From assembly GCA_021397835.1 (NCBI GenBank), contig JAJFZO010000609.1, forward strand, positions 622,501 to 686,500: DNA of 64,000 bases. Reading direction: 5' to 3'. Positions 34,300 through 46,499 of this stretch are shown in pieces (within the stretch, counting starts at the first letter, position 1; the number at the start of each line of letters is the position of its first letter). The position numbers were made by a program, and so were the translations under genes. The notes below the pieces were generated by a model. The model made no database searches and was not told the DNA's origin. It worked only from the letters and a program-made list of their open reading frames with translations. The DNA is from Moringa oleifera (Eukaryota > Streptophyta > Magnoliopsida > Brassicales > Moringaceae).

Positions 34300-36720
34300 T
34301 TTTCCTAACGGATGATTGCTTCATTTAAAAAGAGTTTTAAAAAAGTCTTTTTCTTTCTTCACTCTGGTTTTCATGAAGCCTTCAGATCCTCTTTCAATAA
34401 AACCAAGAGCTATCTATTTTCATCTTTGAAGTTCTTGACATTAGCTGAGTCTTTCACTCCTTCCTCTTCATTTTTAATTCAAAAAAAAGGGTCCAAAATC
34501 TAAGGCCCTCTACTTACACCTACAAGGATCAAGAATAAGAGTAATTTCCCTATTGCTAGATTTATAGAGCTTCAAAATCCCTTTTCTTTCTAATCAGCCA
34601 TGGATCTGCTGTGAAAGCTGGGTCATGGTCTTTGAACACAACCTTAAGGGAGGTTTAGACCTACCCATCCATCCTTTCTTCCAAAATGTTTATCATCAGT
34701 TTAAAGTCTCTTTTTCCCAACTTTGACCCAACTCCTAGCACTATATGCTTGCCTTTATTTCAAAATTTTCATCCATGAACTATATAGATCTTTTTGTTGC
34801 CCTATTTGTCAAATTTTTGAGTTAGAGGCTAATAAGGGTGATAAGAATTTTAAGTTCAAGTTTTATTATTATACTAGTCTTAGCCTAAAACTCTTTTCAA
34901 AAAACCTTCCTTCTAATAGCAAGGGTATGGCTAAGAGTATTTCAAGGCTTCTTGGCCTAAAATGTATTCTCATTTGAACACATGGAGTAAGCTCTCTTGG
35001 AAAAATCCTCACAAAAAAGGTTAACCCCACCTTGATGTTAGTCCTTTAGTCCCTTTATGATTAAAGGGGTGTAGATAGCTTTAGAAACCACATCAGTGAC
35101 AGTAGAATAACTATAGTTAAAGCCACTCAATCTTGGTATAAATTGCTTAGATTTGATAAAACTTCTTAATCTGCTGAAGACACATTAAGTTTGATTCCTT
35201 AAGATTGAACTTTCTTCTTATCTTTCATACCTAGTCCCTAATCCTGAGCATCCACTTAACTCCAAGCTTAGTATTCCACTTGAAATGGGTGTACATCCCA
35301 AATAAGAAGCCAACACCAAACCTTAGACCGAGTATTGGCCTCGAAGTGGATGAAAACCTCGATGTAGGACTTGAACTCAACCTTTTAATCTTGGTGTGGT
35401 TTCTCGAATTGATGCCATGCCAAGTATTATTACTCCTTCTATTTTAACTTTAATATATTATCTTTTACTTATTACTAATCTAGAATATTATGTTTTATAA
35501 ATCTAAAAGAAACGGCCCCTCAACCCAATGTGCCTTAAGTTACCTCAAGTCATCGAAGACTAACTATGGAAGGCCATCGACATGGCCTTGGGGAAACATG
35601 TCCCTAGAGGAGATTCCATTCTTAAAACAAGGAGTCAATCCTCATGGGTTGCACAAAAGAAAGAAGAGGACAAAGTTGACCCTAATGATGGTGCCCTTAT
35701 CGCGAAAAAAATTAAAATGGTGGTTGTCAATCCTCTAAACATCAAAGGGAAAGTAAGTGAGAAAAAGAGCTAACCGATGGATAAGGGTGCGATGGATGCA
35801 CTTTTGATGCCCTTAGGTATGCCATAACCCCTCCCTTTATAGGAGAAATTTATGCCACACTAAGACGTACACGCTAAAGGATCCTTAAACCATCTTAATC
35901 TGGTTCATGAATGGCTTTACAAGTCAATCATTTCGTAAGACATGAAGAAGTCAGAGAAAGAGAATAATAACACCTTTCTTAGGAACACAATGATGTGCTT
36001 TGAGACGTAAGTGTTGTTTGATTATTATTATTATTTTTTTGAAAAGTGTAGTGGTAGGTTCTTGATCTATGTCATCCTTTTTTATTTCAAGTTTGCTTAG
36101 TGGATGGTTATACTTGTAAACAAGTACAACTATAAGAGAATCAACCTCCATCACCTCATGAAGGATGCTGATGCTTTCAATGAGTCTACCATCGATGCAG
36201 TCAACAAAGTCCATGTCCACAAACCAAAGCTAAGAGGCTGAAAATTTTGCTACTCAAAACTGAGACTGATGTGGATGGTATGAAGGCTGAGCTAGGTCTA
36301 GGCCAATATGGAGCTCAAGATAAGTCATGCGAAAAATAAACTTATCCCTTTACATTGGGATACGAGTTAAGGGGTAGCTTGAGAAAAGGCTCGATGTTGA
36401 GCTATGGATGAATTCAGATCATAAAAGCTTATAAATCAAGGAGCAAGCCTCTTGCTTGTAATAGCCCATTTGAAGATGCATAATTGAGGAGATCCAAGGT
36501 AAACAGCCCGATCTTAACCTCTCTTAGGTGTAGGTGGCTTATCCTATAGATGTTTTATCGATCCATTCTGAAGATTTAAATGTCAATTTGACCAATAAAA
36601 AGGTGGTAGATAAGACCAATTAAAAAGGGGTCATCAATGCTAATATTGGAAGCCTTTGCTCCCGAAGCTGCCTCAATGCTCAAGGTGATAAAAGTTGAAG
36701 CCCAACTTGAGGCTTGAAGA
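34300..36720 (+). pseudogene. Relic of a plant 'gypsy-type transposon' (Transposase_28 / DUF1409-like) protein
   Basis: Across frames, the 34640-34980 part reads like the N-terminal block of these proteins: HPSFLPK, LALYACLYFKIFIHELYRSF, FELEANKGDKNFKFKFYYY and KGMAKSISRLLGLK. The C-terminal block at 36230-36530 gives AMDEFRS, then IIEEIQGKQPDLNLS, matching the acidic helical tail that ends in a PDLDLS-type motif. A Lys-rich middle (35582-35773) lies between them. The role of these proteins is Gag-like or unknown. There are many stops, and similarity is loose. The 89-codon minus ORF at 35951-36220 is a shadow. Confidence 0.4.
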
Positions 36721-36999
36721 CTTCGTAATGTTTTTTGCTTTTTTACTTTTCTACTGGATGTACAGACTTTCCTTTGATAAGTGAATTTCATGTTTTAAAT
36801 CTATCTTTAACTCATTCTTAGAATGGCTAGAGTGATCATTACTGAAATATTAAGTTGTTATAATCCTAATTACAATCTTAAAAATTAATGTCGTGAATCA
36901 ATTTTGGATAAGTAAGAGTTATTGAAGTAATATAACACCTGATTTGAGCTTGGTCTCGAACTATCCAAATGATCTCAATAACAAAAGGAACTCGATAAA

Positions 37000-37400
37000 G
37001 TGGATCTTGATGAAAAGAATATCGATGAATCATTTAAAAAGAATCCTAATGTGAAAGACCCAAAAAATTAAGCTGAACTTCACTGAATAGATCCCCGATG
37101 TGAGGTCTAACTTTAGGCCTAATATATCAGCTGAAATAAAAATTTTAATGAATGAAACTCACTGAATTAAAATATCAATGATGGAAAACCCGATGTTTCA
37201 TTTATGTTTATAAATTTTGATGAATCATTTGTACCATGAACTTCCTTGTCCTGTAATATCAACCTTGATGAGTCATCTAAAGTAAAAACCCTGATGAGTC
37301 ATATGTAACACAAACCTCATTGAGTTCTATAACATGAAACCTTGATGAGTCATCTGCAATATAAGTTCAATGAAGAATCCCAGTTTTGCACAAGGTTAAG
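37000..37400. repeat. Degenerate CCTTGATGAGTCATCTG tandem repeat
   Basis: Phrases such as CCTTGATGAGTCATCTAAAG, CCCTGATGAGTCATATGTAA, CCTTGATGAGTCATCTGCAA and TTTTGATGAATCATTTGTAC recur every 30-60 bp. They probably lie in the LTR or untranslated region of the nested gypsy-type element. Confidence 0.7.
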
Positions 37401-37559
37401 CAGTGAATACTGAAAAGTTTGATGAGAAATTACTTAAGATCCTGATCTTGGACCTTTGAACTAAAGAATGAATTTTTGAAGAATCGAATTTTCTCAAGAG
37501 CAAAATTAGTTGCCAACAAGAAATACTTCACATAGGACGAGAGGCTAAAGCAATTGAAC

Positions 37560-38440
37560 AATATATTGATTTGATGTATTAGATATTGTGTCAGAGTAAT
37601 GGTGGATTGAACGAAATCGGCTAGAGTACAAACAGAAGTGTAAGACCATGTCCTACAATCGACAAAGCAAGACAGGTGGACCGAGGTCAGTGATTCTAGA
37701 CTTAGTGCTGGTTTATGTTCGTTATAGAGCCATTGTCGATATTTGGAGCATATGAAATTTAAATTACTTACATAAATATAAATGAAATTGATATTGTTAT
37801 TTATTAATTTTGTTTTTGTTTTTTATAGGTGTAAGAATGGGGTTGTGAGCTAACTGTATAGAGCTTTTCAAATGAACTTACACTAATAAGTCTAACTCGG
37901 AAGAGTTTACCGATGAACATGCCAAAAAAATAAATGTAAATTTATTTTATTCGTAACATTGAATAAATAACTATTATTGTATCATTTTTCACTTCACTAT
38001 TTGATTTAATTAACAAATAAGTTAATAAAATATTTTATTATAGGAATGTTTTGAAGAGTTTGTTGCCTTAGCTTCTCAACCATAGGAGGAATTTTCTAAT
38101 ACTCCTGAGGTAGACTACAGTAAGTTCTATTATAAAGCAATAGGTGGAGACAAAAAACATCAATTGTACAAACTTGGCTCCTAAGCCCATTCATGTTATT
38201 CAACTGGTAACTCTAGCAATGGATACTTTATTGGTGATGAAGCTATGCAAGACTTGGACTCTCAAATGAAGTCTATGGAAGAATACATAGAGCTAAAGTA
38301 CAAGTTTATAGAGGATCGTTTGGAAAAGAAGTGTAAATCTTTGAGGGGCAAGTTGAAGAGGAATGTAGGACTCTAAAGGAGCATTTAGAGGAGAGCATAG
38401 GGCAAGGGAGCATGATCGCCTAGTTTTTGAGATCGAATTG
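37560..38440 (+). pseudogene. Second CACTA gene relic (Transposase_24 / Ptta-En/Spm like)
   Basis: Family-like text appears in order. EEFTDEHAKKIN is near 37895-37935. An intron-like gap ends TTATTATAG before ECFEEFVALASQP (38045). Then come FYYKAIGGDKKHQLYKLGS (about 38125-38185), NSSNGYFIGDEAMQDLDSQM, and a coiled-coil tail, EEYIELKYKFIEDRLEKK. This is the pattern of the plant protein family encoded next to TNP2 in CACTA elements (EFVDxxSKK, then YxxAxGGxKKxxxYGLGS, then coiled coil); it probably helps the transposase bind subterminal repeats. Internal stops (after SQP, after KLGS) and a frame shift after about 38390 make it a pseudogene. A sister copy is at 43370-43980 in reverse. Confidence 0.6.
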
Positions 38441-40137
38441 CAGAGCACTTACAAAGAATGGTTGATATGAATGAATGTATTCATAAGAATATTTTCTTTT
38501 GAAAAGTGCTCATCTAATACTGACATACATTGTGGTTTATGAAAACCAAATATAAGGTTGTATTTATTATCTTTTTTAATAGATTATATATAACTTTAGT
38601 TTGCTTTATATAAGTTTATGATACAGTATGAAAATCAATTTTTTTTTAGTTAATTAGTTTAGCGATATATTAGGGTTTATTACTAAATTTTTAGCATTAC
38701 ATTCTAATTTTTTTATTTAATTCAATCACTAAAGTTAACAACATGTTAGTTTAAATTTAGTGATTGACAAAATCGGTTGTTATTTTAACGATAAACCTAA
38801 AAAGCTGTCACTGATTTCTTTCCCAAAAATCATTTTAACTACCAATTTTTTTTATCGCTAATTTATTGCTAAATTATTTAGCAACAAATTTTCTCAGTTT
38901 AATGATAGATTTTTTTTTTCATTGCCAAAGTTGAATTTTTTTGTATTATTGATGAATTTTTTTCAAGAAAAAAATATTATGCCATCAAAAAGGGGTAAAA
39001 ATAGTTTATCTCTTTTATGGCGAAATAAAATCAATTATAAATAATGACGATAATCATTAGAAAAGTCATAAATTTAAGATGCGGAATGAAAAACCAAATG
39101 TCTTCATGAAGCTAAATAAGACCCTATTTGATAGTTTAAAACTTAACTTGCTTATTTGAAATCTAAAACATAAAATAGACATTCAAATGAGCATAATATA
39201 TAATAATCAATTAAGAGAAAAGAATTAAAAAATGTATTATCTATAATTTAAAATATTATGTATGATCTTATTACAATTTATTTTCACTAGATTTCATTGG
39301 AACTATGTACATTACCTTGACAAGCCTTTAACAAATAATAAAAGAAAATGTAACAGGTCATAGGATTGCACATTTCAATGTTTACTATTTTTCAAATATA
39401 TTTTAAATTGTTATGTATATAGTTGTTTCAATTATATTAAATCTTGGCATATGATTTAAAGTGTGGTGTAATCAATTTTTTTTCTAATTACATTTTATAT
39501 TAAATGTATAAATTAACCTTGTAAGTCTTTGATGTACATATTTTATCCAAAAAAAAAAAATCTTAGAAGTATTTACATTAGTGATTTATCAACATTCACA
39601 TACATTTATATATGATTTAAATTGTGATGATCCCTTCATTTTAATTAGGCTTTATTATAGATATATAAATTAATTAATCTATTAAGCTTACAATTATAGG
39701 TAACCTTAATGATTTTTCATGGATGAGGGTAAACACTTATAATAGAGTACTGGAACGTTTTTGGGCAAAAATCAAGATTCATTTAAAAGTTTGATTTGTG
39801 TTATATGAAAATTTATTTATAATAAGATGTTTTATGTGATTAATAAGCAAATTAAGATTAAATTATGTGGACCACTATTCCAATGTGAATATATATACAT
39901 GTGAGAAAAATAATAATCTAGCTTTTAAGACAAATTTTTTCTTTCCCATTTTTTCTCATTCTTAAAATAATAATAATCTAGCTTTTAAGATAAAATTTTT
40001 TCTTTCCTTTTTTCTTAACATAAATTTGTTCTTCCCTTTTTCTTAAGACAAATCTTTTTTTTTTTTTTGTCTTCTTATTCTCAAAACTAAAAGCTTCCTT
40101 TTTATATAAGAGTGAAACTTAAAAGCAACATCCCCAT

Positions 40138-40149
40138 CCCCCCCCCCCC
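40138..40149. repeat. C12 homopolymer
   Basis: Twelve consecutive C on the plus strand in an AT-rich setting. A run this long could be an assembly or sequencing weak point. Confidence 0.9.
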
Positions 40150-40269
40150 TCTTATTCAGCTAATAAGCAAACTAATACCTACCTTTAGTTCTTCAAGGTT
40201 TTTGTTAATTTTTCTTTTCTCTTCGAAACCTAATAGTTTTATTCTTTATTATAATTTCCATTAGTTTTT

Positions 40270-40300
40270 TATTTTTATTTTTATTTTTATTTTTATTTTT
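40270..40300. repeat. (ATTTTT)n hexanucleotide repeat
   Basis: Five consecutive ATTTTT units. Confidence 0.9.
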
Positions 40301-41003
40301 TGGTATTAGGCGATGATTTTTTAACAATTGAATCAAGGTATGCTTGATTCTTTTTGAAAAATATTAGCATGTCATCTGATTGTAAATATTGGTATTGTTT
40401 CCACTTTAGATAATTTATATTATTTCCTTGGATGTCACGCTCAATAGCTTGGATATGTTCATCCTTGAGTTCGCATTAGACTATGCATTGTTTCCATGGC
40501 CATAAATGTCTGGTAACATGGGAGATCTATGAAAGATCAAATCACTAGTTTGATAGATCTGTGAATAGATTATAGAGTTTAATTCAAATGTTGACAATTA
40601 AAGATTCATAAACAATGGTATTTATTTTCCCTATTAAATATTGATTATTTGTTTCATATCTAACATTATGGATTTGTTTTAATATTATTAAGTTATGTTT
40701 GACTTTATTCTTGTATTTGTTTATAGGGTAATGCTAATAGAGATTCAGATGTTCAAATTAAAATGAGCTAGATAACCAAGTTTGAAGTATAATTATGTGA
40801 TATCATTCTATTAATCTATAAATTTTAAAGTTTTTGTTTACTTTTTAGCTTTATTTTTCATCATAATTTATTTTATTTGAAGTTAAAGACTTTATTTCAC
40901 TTGTCATTTAGAGTGTATTTAATGATTTTATGTACTTAATAAATCAACCAATTAATATTTAAATTATGTTTTAGTTATAATTCATTTTTTTGTATAATTA
41001 TTA

Positions 41004-41007
<4 letters not shown>

Positions 41008-41036
<29 letters not shown>
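41008..41036. repeat. (AT)n microsatellite
   Basis: About 14 AT units. Shorter AT runs occur at 43250-43264. Confidence 0.95.
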
Positions 41037-41041
<5 letters not shown>

Positions 41042-41059
41042 CTCTACAAACCATACTAA

Positions 41060-41450
41060 TAAGGATGTCATTTATAAGTACAACACCTATTGGTAATAAA
41101 CTATTTCCAATAGTGATTTTGATTGGTGTTACCAAACTTTTGACGATATCATCTCTCAGTAATACATTATTTACGATTGTAACTTTGCTTGGTAATATAG
41201 TTTTTTCAACCACAATATCTCTTAATAATACATCACTTACCACCACCAATTAAATTTTTAATACATTAATTTTGACCACAATTGTACTTGAAATTATTGT
41301 AATTTCAACCATAATATCTGTTGAAAATATTATAATTCTAACCACAATAGCTCTTGAAAAAAAAAATGATATTGTTAACCATAATATTCGTTGCTAATAT
41401 GATATTTTTCAAAACATAATTACTTATTTTTACATTACTTACAATCATGA
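41060..41450. repeat. Degenerate tandem repeat built on AACCACAATATCTCTTG
   Basis: Phrases ACCACAATATCTCTTAATAA, ACCATAATATCTGTTGAAAA, ACCACAATAGCTCTTGAAAA and ACCATAATATTCGTTGCTAA recur every 45-60 bp, with related, more diverged text on either side. No coding meaning. Confidence 0.65.
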
Positions 41451-43369
41451 ATCACTCAATAATTAATTATTTTCGATTATCAAAGTGCTTGAAACTAACT
41501 ATTTTCAACTATTTTTTAAAATAATGATATGTTGTTTGCAATCACCTTATCGCTTAAAAAAAAATCATTTTTGACAAGTTTCATTAATATTTTCAATAAC
41601 TTTATTCATTATCATCAACATTTTTTAGCATTTACAAATAAATTACTTTCGAGAGTTCATCGATAAAAAGATCATTTCTTGTGATACCTTTTTCAATGAC
41701 AATCAATATAAAAAAAAGTCAAAATTTGCTATTTCCAACTATTGTCTTGCCTTTGTAATTGTTTTTTGCATTCGAAAAAACTACTATTTCTTGCATTGGA
41801 AAAAATTTTTTTTGAAAAAATATAAATAAAAGTAAATAAATAAACAAATTATTTGTAATTAATTAATGGATGTTTCCGTTTGTTTAAAGTGCTTTAAAAA
41901 GAATATTGAAAAATAATAAGGAACAAAAACTTTGATGTTTGAAAACATGTTCATTTTAAAAGATATATTAAAACTTAGTGCAAAAGAATTATCTTGTGAA
42001 TATATATTCCTTTTAAAGATTTGTTATAGTTGCATGGTTTGAGAAAAGGTACAACCAATCTAACTCAAAATCATTGTTGAAGATTAAGTTTTGATCATAT
42101 AATTAAAAAACAAAGGTACAATGAAAATACATGTTTAATTTAAACGATGAGTCATAACTTTAATATATGAATATTGTGAAAAGGTTTCATATCTTGGCCA
42201 TTTGCAAATGATCTTTTGATCAAGAATTTCTCATGCCTTTCATTATTCTCTTGCTCCCAAAAAAAGCTTTTTACATTATTTGTTTTCAATACCAAATCAA
42301 TATTTAATTTTTTTTAAGAAATAAAAAGTTAATTTTTAGAGAACTTGCTGCCTTTGAACGACGCAATGAAATAACTCAAGTTAGCTTTATTGTATCTTAA
42401 AGTGTATTTGCATGTGCTTTTGCATCACATCATTGGTGAAGGCAAATAACATGTTAAGAAAAGTGACATTGTAAAATACATATCTTGAGACATTTTCACT
42501 TTGGTGTTTTATACCATTATAACATGCTGTGTAACCTTAGACTTCAACATTCTAAAGATGTTATTTATCGCTATGAAATACATTCTACTAAGTTTGCTGT
42601 AAATGTTAACTTGCAAAGGTTTAATGGTGAAAATTTTAACTATTAATAAAAATATATATTTTTATTTGACAAGTCTCAATGTTATGAATAATTTTATTGC
42701 ACCAAAATCCATCTTAATGAGAAGAAAAACTTTCCTTAAAAACATTGTGCACATCAAAATCAATGGAAACATAATGATTATGTAAGCAATGGTCACATTT
42801 TATGATCATATCGAAAAAAAAAAAAAACCTTTAACGATGAAAAAATTTTTACTATTAAAAGGTGGGTCATGAAGGCATTTAGGGACAAAATTTTAGTTCC
42901 ATCATTATTTTGGCAGCGGATTAAGTTCTGTAGATAAATTGACGATCGATTTTTTCATCACTGATACATCACGAGCTAACAATGAACTTGAAAATTTTGA
43001 TGACAAACTCAATCTGTCATAAGAAGCTAACGACAAACCTTAGTCCATCACTAAATATGGTGATGGAGTGATATTCGTCATTATATCTAAAGATAGACTT
43101 GTGTCTATCATTATAATTAGTAAGGAAGACTTTACAAAATAAAAATTAGTGAGGAATATTAATCGATTGCCAAAATGATTTAATTTTGAAATTTAAATTT
43201 TTTATTAATTATTTAGTATTTTATATTATTTTTATTATAATCCAAATTACATATATATATATATGAAATGTTAATTAATACATAATACTGTACTGTTTTG
43301 ATTAACTACAATAAGAAAATGAAAATTAATCTAAAGATTAGTGAAATCATTAGGTGATGTTGTAAAGGA

Positions 43370-43980
43370 GCCAAAATGTGGCCTTCTCACAAATGCCTTC
43401 ATCTTGCGGATATGTTTCTCCATCTCCATCTCCATCTCCTTCCACTTAAAACGCGTATGATCCTTCTTTATCTCCTTACACTCTTCCTTTAAATACTCTT
43501 CCATAGTTCCATGCTCATAAATGCTCCTTTATAACTTGCTTCCAAATACTCTTTCATATCTTTCATTTGACAACATACATATATCTTGCATGGCTACATC
43601 ATCAATAGAGCATCCATTGCTGGAGCTATTATCTAAAGAGTATGATTACGTCTGAGAGCAAAGTTTGTACATTTGACGACTCTTCTCTTCACTTATTATC
43701 TTGTAATAAACCTTATTTTACTCTATCTTAAAAATCTTGGAAGATCTCTCCTGTGGTTAGGAAGTAAAAATAACTAATTTCTTGATATGATCCTTCTAGA
43801 AAAAAATTTATATTAATTAATTTGTTACTTAAACAGATAATTAAACTAATAAAGAATTATATAATCATGGTTATTTATTAAGTGCTAAAAGAAAGACAAA
43901 ATTTACATGTACTTGGCTGGCATGCTTTATGATGAATTCATCGGGATTGAACTTCTTGATATGAGTTCATTTAAAAAAGT
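43370..43980 (-). pseudogene. Transposase_24-like CACTA gene relic, inverted sister of 37560-38440
   Basis: Minus-strand text reads VYYKIISEEKSRQMYKLCSQ, then SLDNSSSNG (about 43600-43720), DVAMQDICMLSNE, a coiled segment ending EMEMEMEKHIRKMKAFV, then FTTSPNDFTNL and a stop near 43340. It aligns block by block with the plus-strand copy: FYYKAIGGDKKHQLYKLGS, NSSNG, DEAMQDL, then coiled coil. The EMEMEMEKH run comes from a CATCTC hexamer repeat at 43418-43440. Stops and frame shifts are present. Confidence 0.55.
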
Positions 43981-44129
43981 TTTATAAGATTTGGATCTCC
44001 ACCCAATAAAATTCAATTCCTTTACTTGCAAATAATAATAATAAGCATTAGTATAGCACTTTTATTTACATTTGTAAGTAATTTAAATGTCAAACATATC
44101 ATGCGTTGAAAATGATTACCAAAGAATTT

Positions 44130-44440
44130 ACTTTTAACATATAAATATCAACCAATTAACTAATTAATTATCAATCAATTAACTAGTTAACATCTAAATA
44201 ACAATCAATTAACTAATTAACATTTAATTAACAATTAATTAACTAATAAACATCTAACTAGATTTCAGTTAACTTATAATTAATATCTAATTATCATCCA
44301 ATTAAATAATTAACATCTAATTATTAACCACTTAACTCATTAACTCCTAATCATTGATTAATTAATTAATATCAAAATATCATTAAATTAACAAGTTAAC
44401 ATTTAATTATCAATCAATTAACTAATTAATTACCAAATAG
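44130..44440. repeat. AT-rich tandem repeat of ATCAATTAACTAATTAACAT
   Basis: About ten diverged copies of a unit near 30 bp (CAATTAACTAATTAACATCT, AATTAACTAATAAACATCTA and so on), inside the inverted CACTA relic. Confidence 0.8.
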
Positions 44441-45429
44441 TGATTAAAAAAATGGATTTTAGTAACGAAAAAGCTATTGCTGAACTTGAAAATTTCATCA
44501 TTAAAAAATTTAGCGATGGATTGGTGACGAAAAATTTTCGTCTCTAAAAATTTGTAACAAAGGCATTTATTGATGAAATTTCAGATTTGTAAATGTTTTA
44601 TGGATTGATAAGGTTTTATCGCTAAATTAGCAACTAATATTTTCACCACTAATATGCCAAAAGCTAGCAATGGATTTGAAAATTTTTATGATGGACCAGA
44701 GTATTCATTATTAAGCAAAAACCTTTACGGTGGACTTATTCAATCATTAAAGCTAAAGGCGAACTAAGGCACATCACTAAACTTGGTGAAGAATCTCAAG
44801 CCATCATTACATATAAAGATGGACAAAGTCTATCATCAAGTTTAGATGTAATGACAAAACTTTGTTTGTCGCAAATTCTTTAAAATGAACGTTGAAATAT
44901 TAATCCATCATAAAAATTAGCTTAGTTAAAAAAAATTAATTTCACTTTAAATTTTTATTTAATTATTTAGTAATTTTATGTTATGTGATTATAATTCAAA
45001 ATCAACACATATTAAAAAATAAAAATTTAAATTTAAATTTAACTAAAATTATATATATACATGAAACGATAATTAGTACACAATACCACATGGTTCCAAT
45101 CAACTACGGCTATTTCTCATCATCTCTTATCAAATTGATGAGAATTTAGTAACTATATTATCAATTTCTCATTGGTTCAATTATGGACGAGGGGAAATTA
45201 AAACAACTTCTTGTCAATCTAATGGTCACCAACTAAAAATAAGTAAGCCATCTTAAATTTAATGTCTCACAACCTAACGAGAAATTGTTTAACTTCTCAT
45301 CGCTAATTTTTTATCGGTTTGTCATGACAAACAAAAAATAATAATTTGAATTTGGTCAATTTATCATTAGTCAAGGAAGACCAATGAGATATTAATCAAC
45401 TTATTATCAATGTACTAGGCACTATCTTT

Positions 45430-46495
45430 AAGCATGGGTCTATTCTTTTAAAGCTATCTCCAAAGAAAACCACAAAACACCAAATTAATATTAAAAATGT
45501 GATAAAATTGTCTCCAACGGAATGAAAAAAGTGGATCAACAATTTGGTGGAGCTGCATTATTGCACCAAATTTGGTGTAACACTGCAGTGGCACTAAATG
45601 TACTTTTTATAAAAAAATAATATATAATTACTTTTTAAGTTTTGAAATCAAATATGTTTTTAATGAATAACTTGATAAATACATTACATTATTTTTAAAA
45701 ATTATACTAATAAGAATATCTCATCAAGATTTTTAAAACAAGATTAATATTTAATATATAATTTTATTTTATTTAAATTAATAATAATTATTTATTTAAT
45801 TAATGATAATATCATGCATAATATCAAAATTATAATTTAAAAATATATAAAAAATAATTATTCATAATTTATGATATCATTTAAATTTTCGATAAACATG
45901 ATAAAAATAAAATTTACTTTATTTGAAAGTATGGAATAACAAACATAACAACACATCAATGATTACAACACAAACTCAAATTACAATACTGATTAAAATT
46001 AAAACACTTTAATAATAATAAACTAATCTTAAGTTTTAATTTGAGTTTTAATCTTATATCAGTTATTTAATAAAATTTTAATATCAATTTGAATCATGTA
46101 TTTCAAGCCACTTCATCAAAAAATTATCATACGATACTCATAAAAATAATCAAAAAAATTATGCAAAAGAACATAATTATAAAATTGAGTTGATAAATTA
46201 TTAATTTAAAAAATTACTAAAAAATATAATTTATTATATAATATTAATTTATTTAAAATAAATATATTAAAATTTTAAGTTTTATTAATAATTTTATTAT
46301 TTTAAATAAATTAATTAATATTATAAGTATTTTTATTAATTATTATTAATTTATTATTAAAATAATATTATAACATTAATTTAATATAAATAAATTAAAA
46401 ATAAAAATTTAATATTAAAATATTTTTTAAAAAATTTTTAACATTAAAATAATATTAAATTTAGTGTAAAAAGTTGAAGGTGACCTAAGAATATC
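45430..46495. mobile_element. Possible non-autonomous inverted-repeat element (MITE-like)
   Basis: Left text ACACCAAATTAATATTAAAA (about 45478) is partly mirrored at the right end by the complement ACACTAAATTTAATATTATT (about 46450-46470). The left end also holds ATTTGGTGGAGCTGCATTAT and GCACCAAATTTGGTG, an internal palindrome common in plant MITEs. The interior is almost pure A/T with no ORF. Exact ends and a target duplication could not be fixed. Confidence 0.3.
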
Positions 46496-46499
46496 TCTT

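Larger units (their letters stand above)
32690..37440 (+). mobile_element. Apparent nested gypsy-type LTR element, decayed
   Basis: This stretch interrupts the two CACTA genes and differs from both in composition. At 32865-32915 the text GGATCCACGAATCAATTATA, then GTGAGAAATGATTAGTACCC, resembles phrases found in LTRs of some dicot gypsy elements. A protein relic of the plant 'putative gypsy-type transposon' class follows at 34.3-36.7 kb, and a repetitive LTR-like block at 37000-37400. I could not align two LTRs or find a target duplication, so the limits and class are tentative. Low-complexity runs include A20 at 34143-34161. Confidence 0.4.
25600..39070 (+). mobile_element. CACTA (En/Spm) element region with a nested gypsy-type insertion
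   Basis: Both flanks (about 25000-25900 and 38640-39070) are AT-rich arrays of short phrases such as GATTAGTGAC, CAATCGCTAATATTG, TTTAGCGATATATT and TTATTGCTAAATTATTTAGC, typical of CACTA subterminal regions. A shared phrase TTTTTCAAGAAAAAA followed by CATCAAAA and GTAAAAATAG occurs at both 25333 and 38960. Between them lie repeat arrays, a TATA box with a CT-rich leader, a TNP2 transposase relic (28560-31730) and a Transposase_24-like relic (37560-38440), the normal two-gene order of CACTA elements. A gypsy-type element at 32.7-37.4 kb separates the two genes. I could not find clean CACTA termini or a 3-bp target duplication, so the limits are approximate. Confidence 0.65.
39080..42790. other. 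AT-rich intergenic DNA with several simple and tandem repeats
   Basis: No gene. It contains a 60-bp tandem duplication (TAATAATCTAGCTTTTAAGA at 39911 and 39971), a C12 run at 40138-40149, (ATTTTT)n at 40270-40300, (AT)n at 41008-41036 and a degenerate repeat at 41060-41450. The ORFs at 41007-41253 on both strands come from the repeat. 40160-40420 has a CT-rich, leader-like texture, but no frame follows it. Confidence 0.5.
42800..45420 (-). mobile_element. Second CACTA relic, inverted and probably deleted
   Basis: Subterminal-type arrays flank a short coding relic. At 42820-43160 are phrases such as CTAACGACAAACC, TTAGTCCATCACTAAATATGG and GATGGAGTGATATTCG; at 44440-44920 are GTAACGAAAAAGC, TTTAGCGATGGATTGGTGAC and TCGCTAAATTAGCAAC. 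The relic in between (43370-43980, minus strand) is the Transposase_24-like gene. No TNP2 is present. No clean CACTA termini were found. The array phrases match those of the 25.6-39 kb element, so the two are probably one family. Confidence 0.55.

Noticed and set aside
41007..41253. Overlapping 80- and 62-codon ORFs on opposite strands
   Set aside because: Produced by the (AT)n run and a degenerate minisatellite; Ile/Tyr alternation is translated AT repeat.
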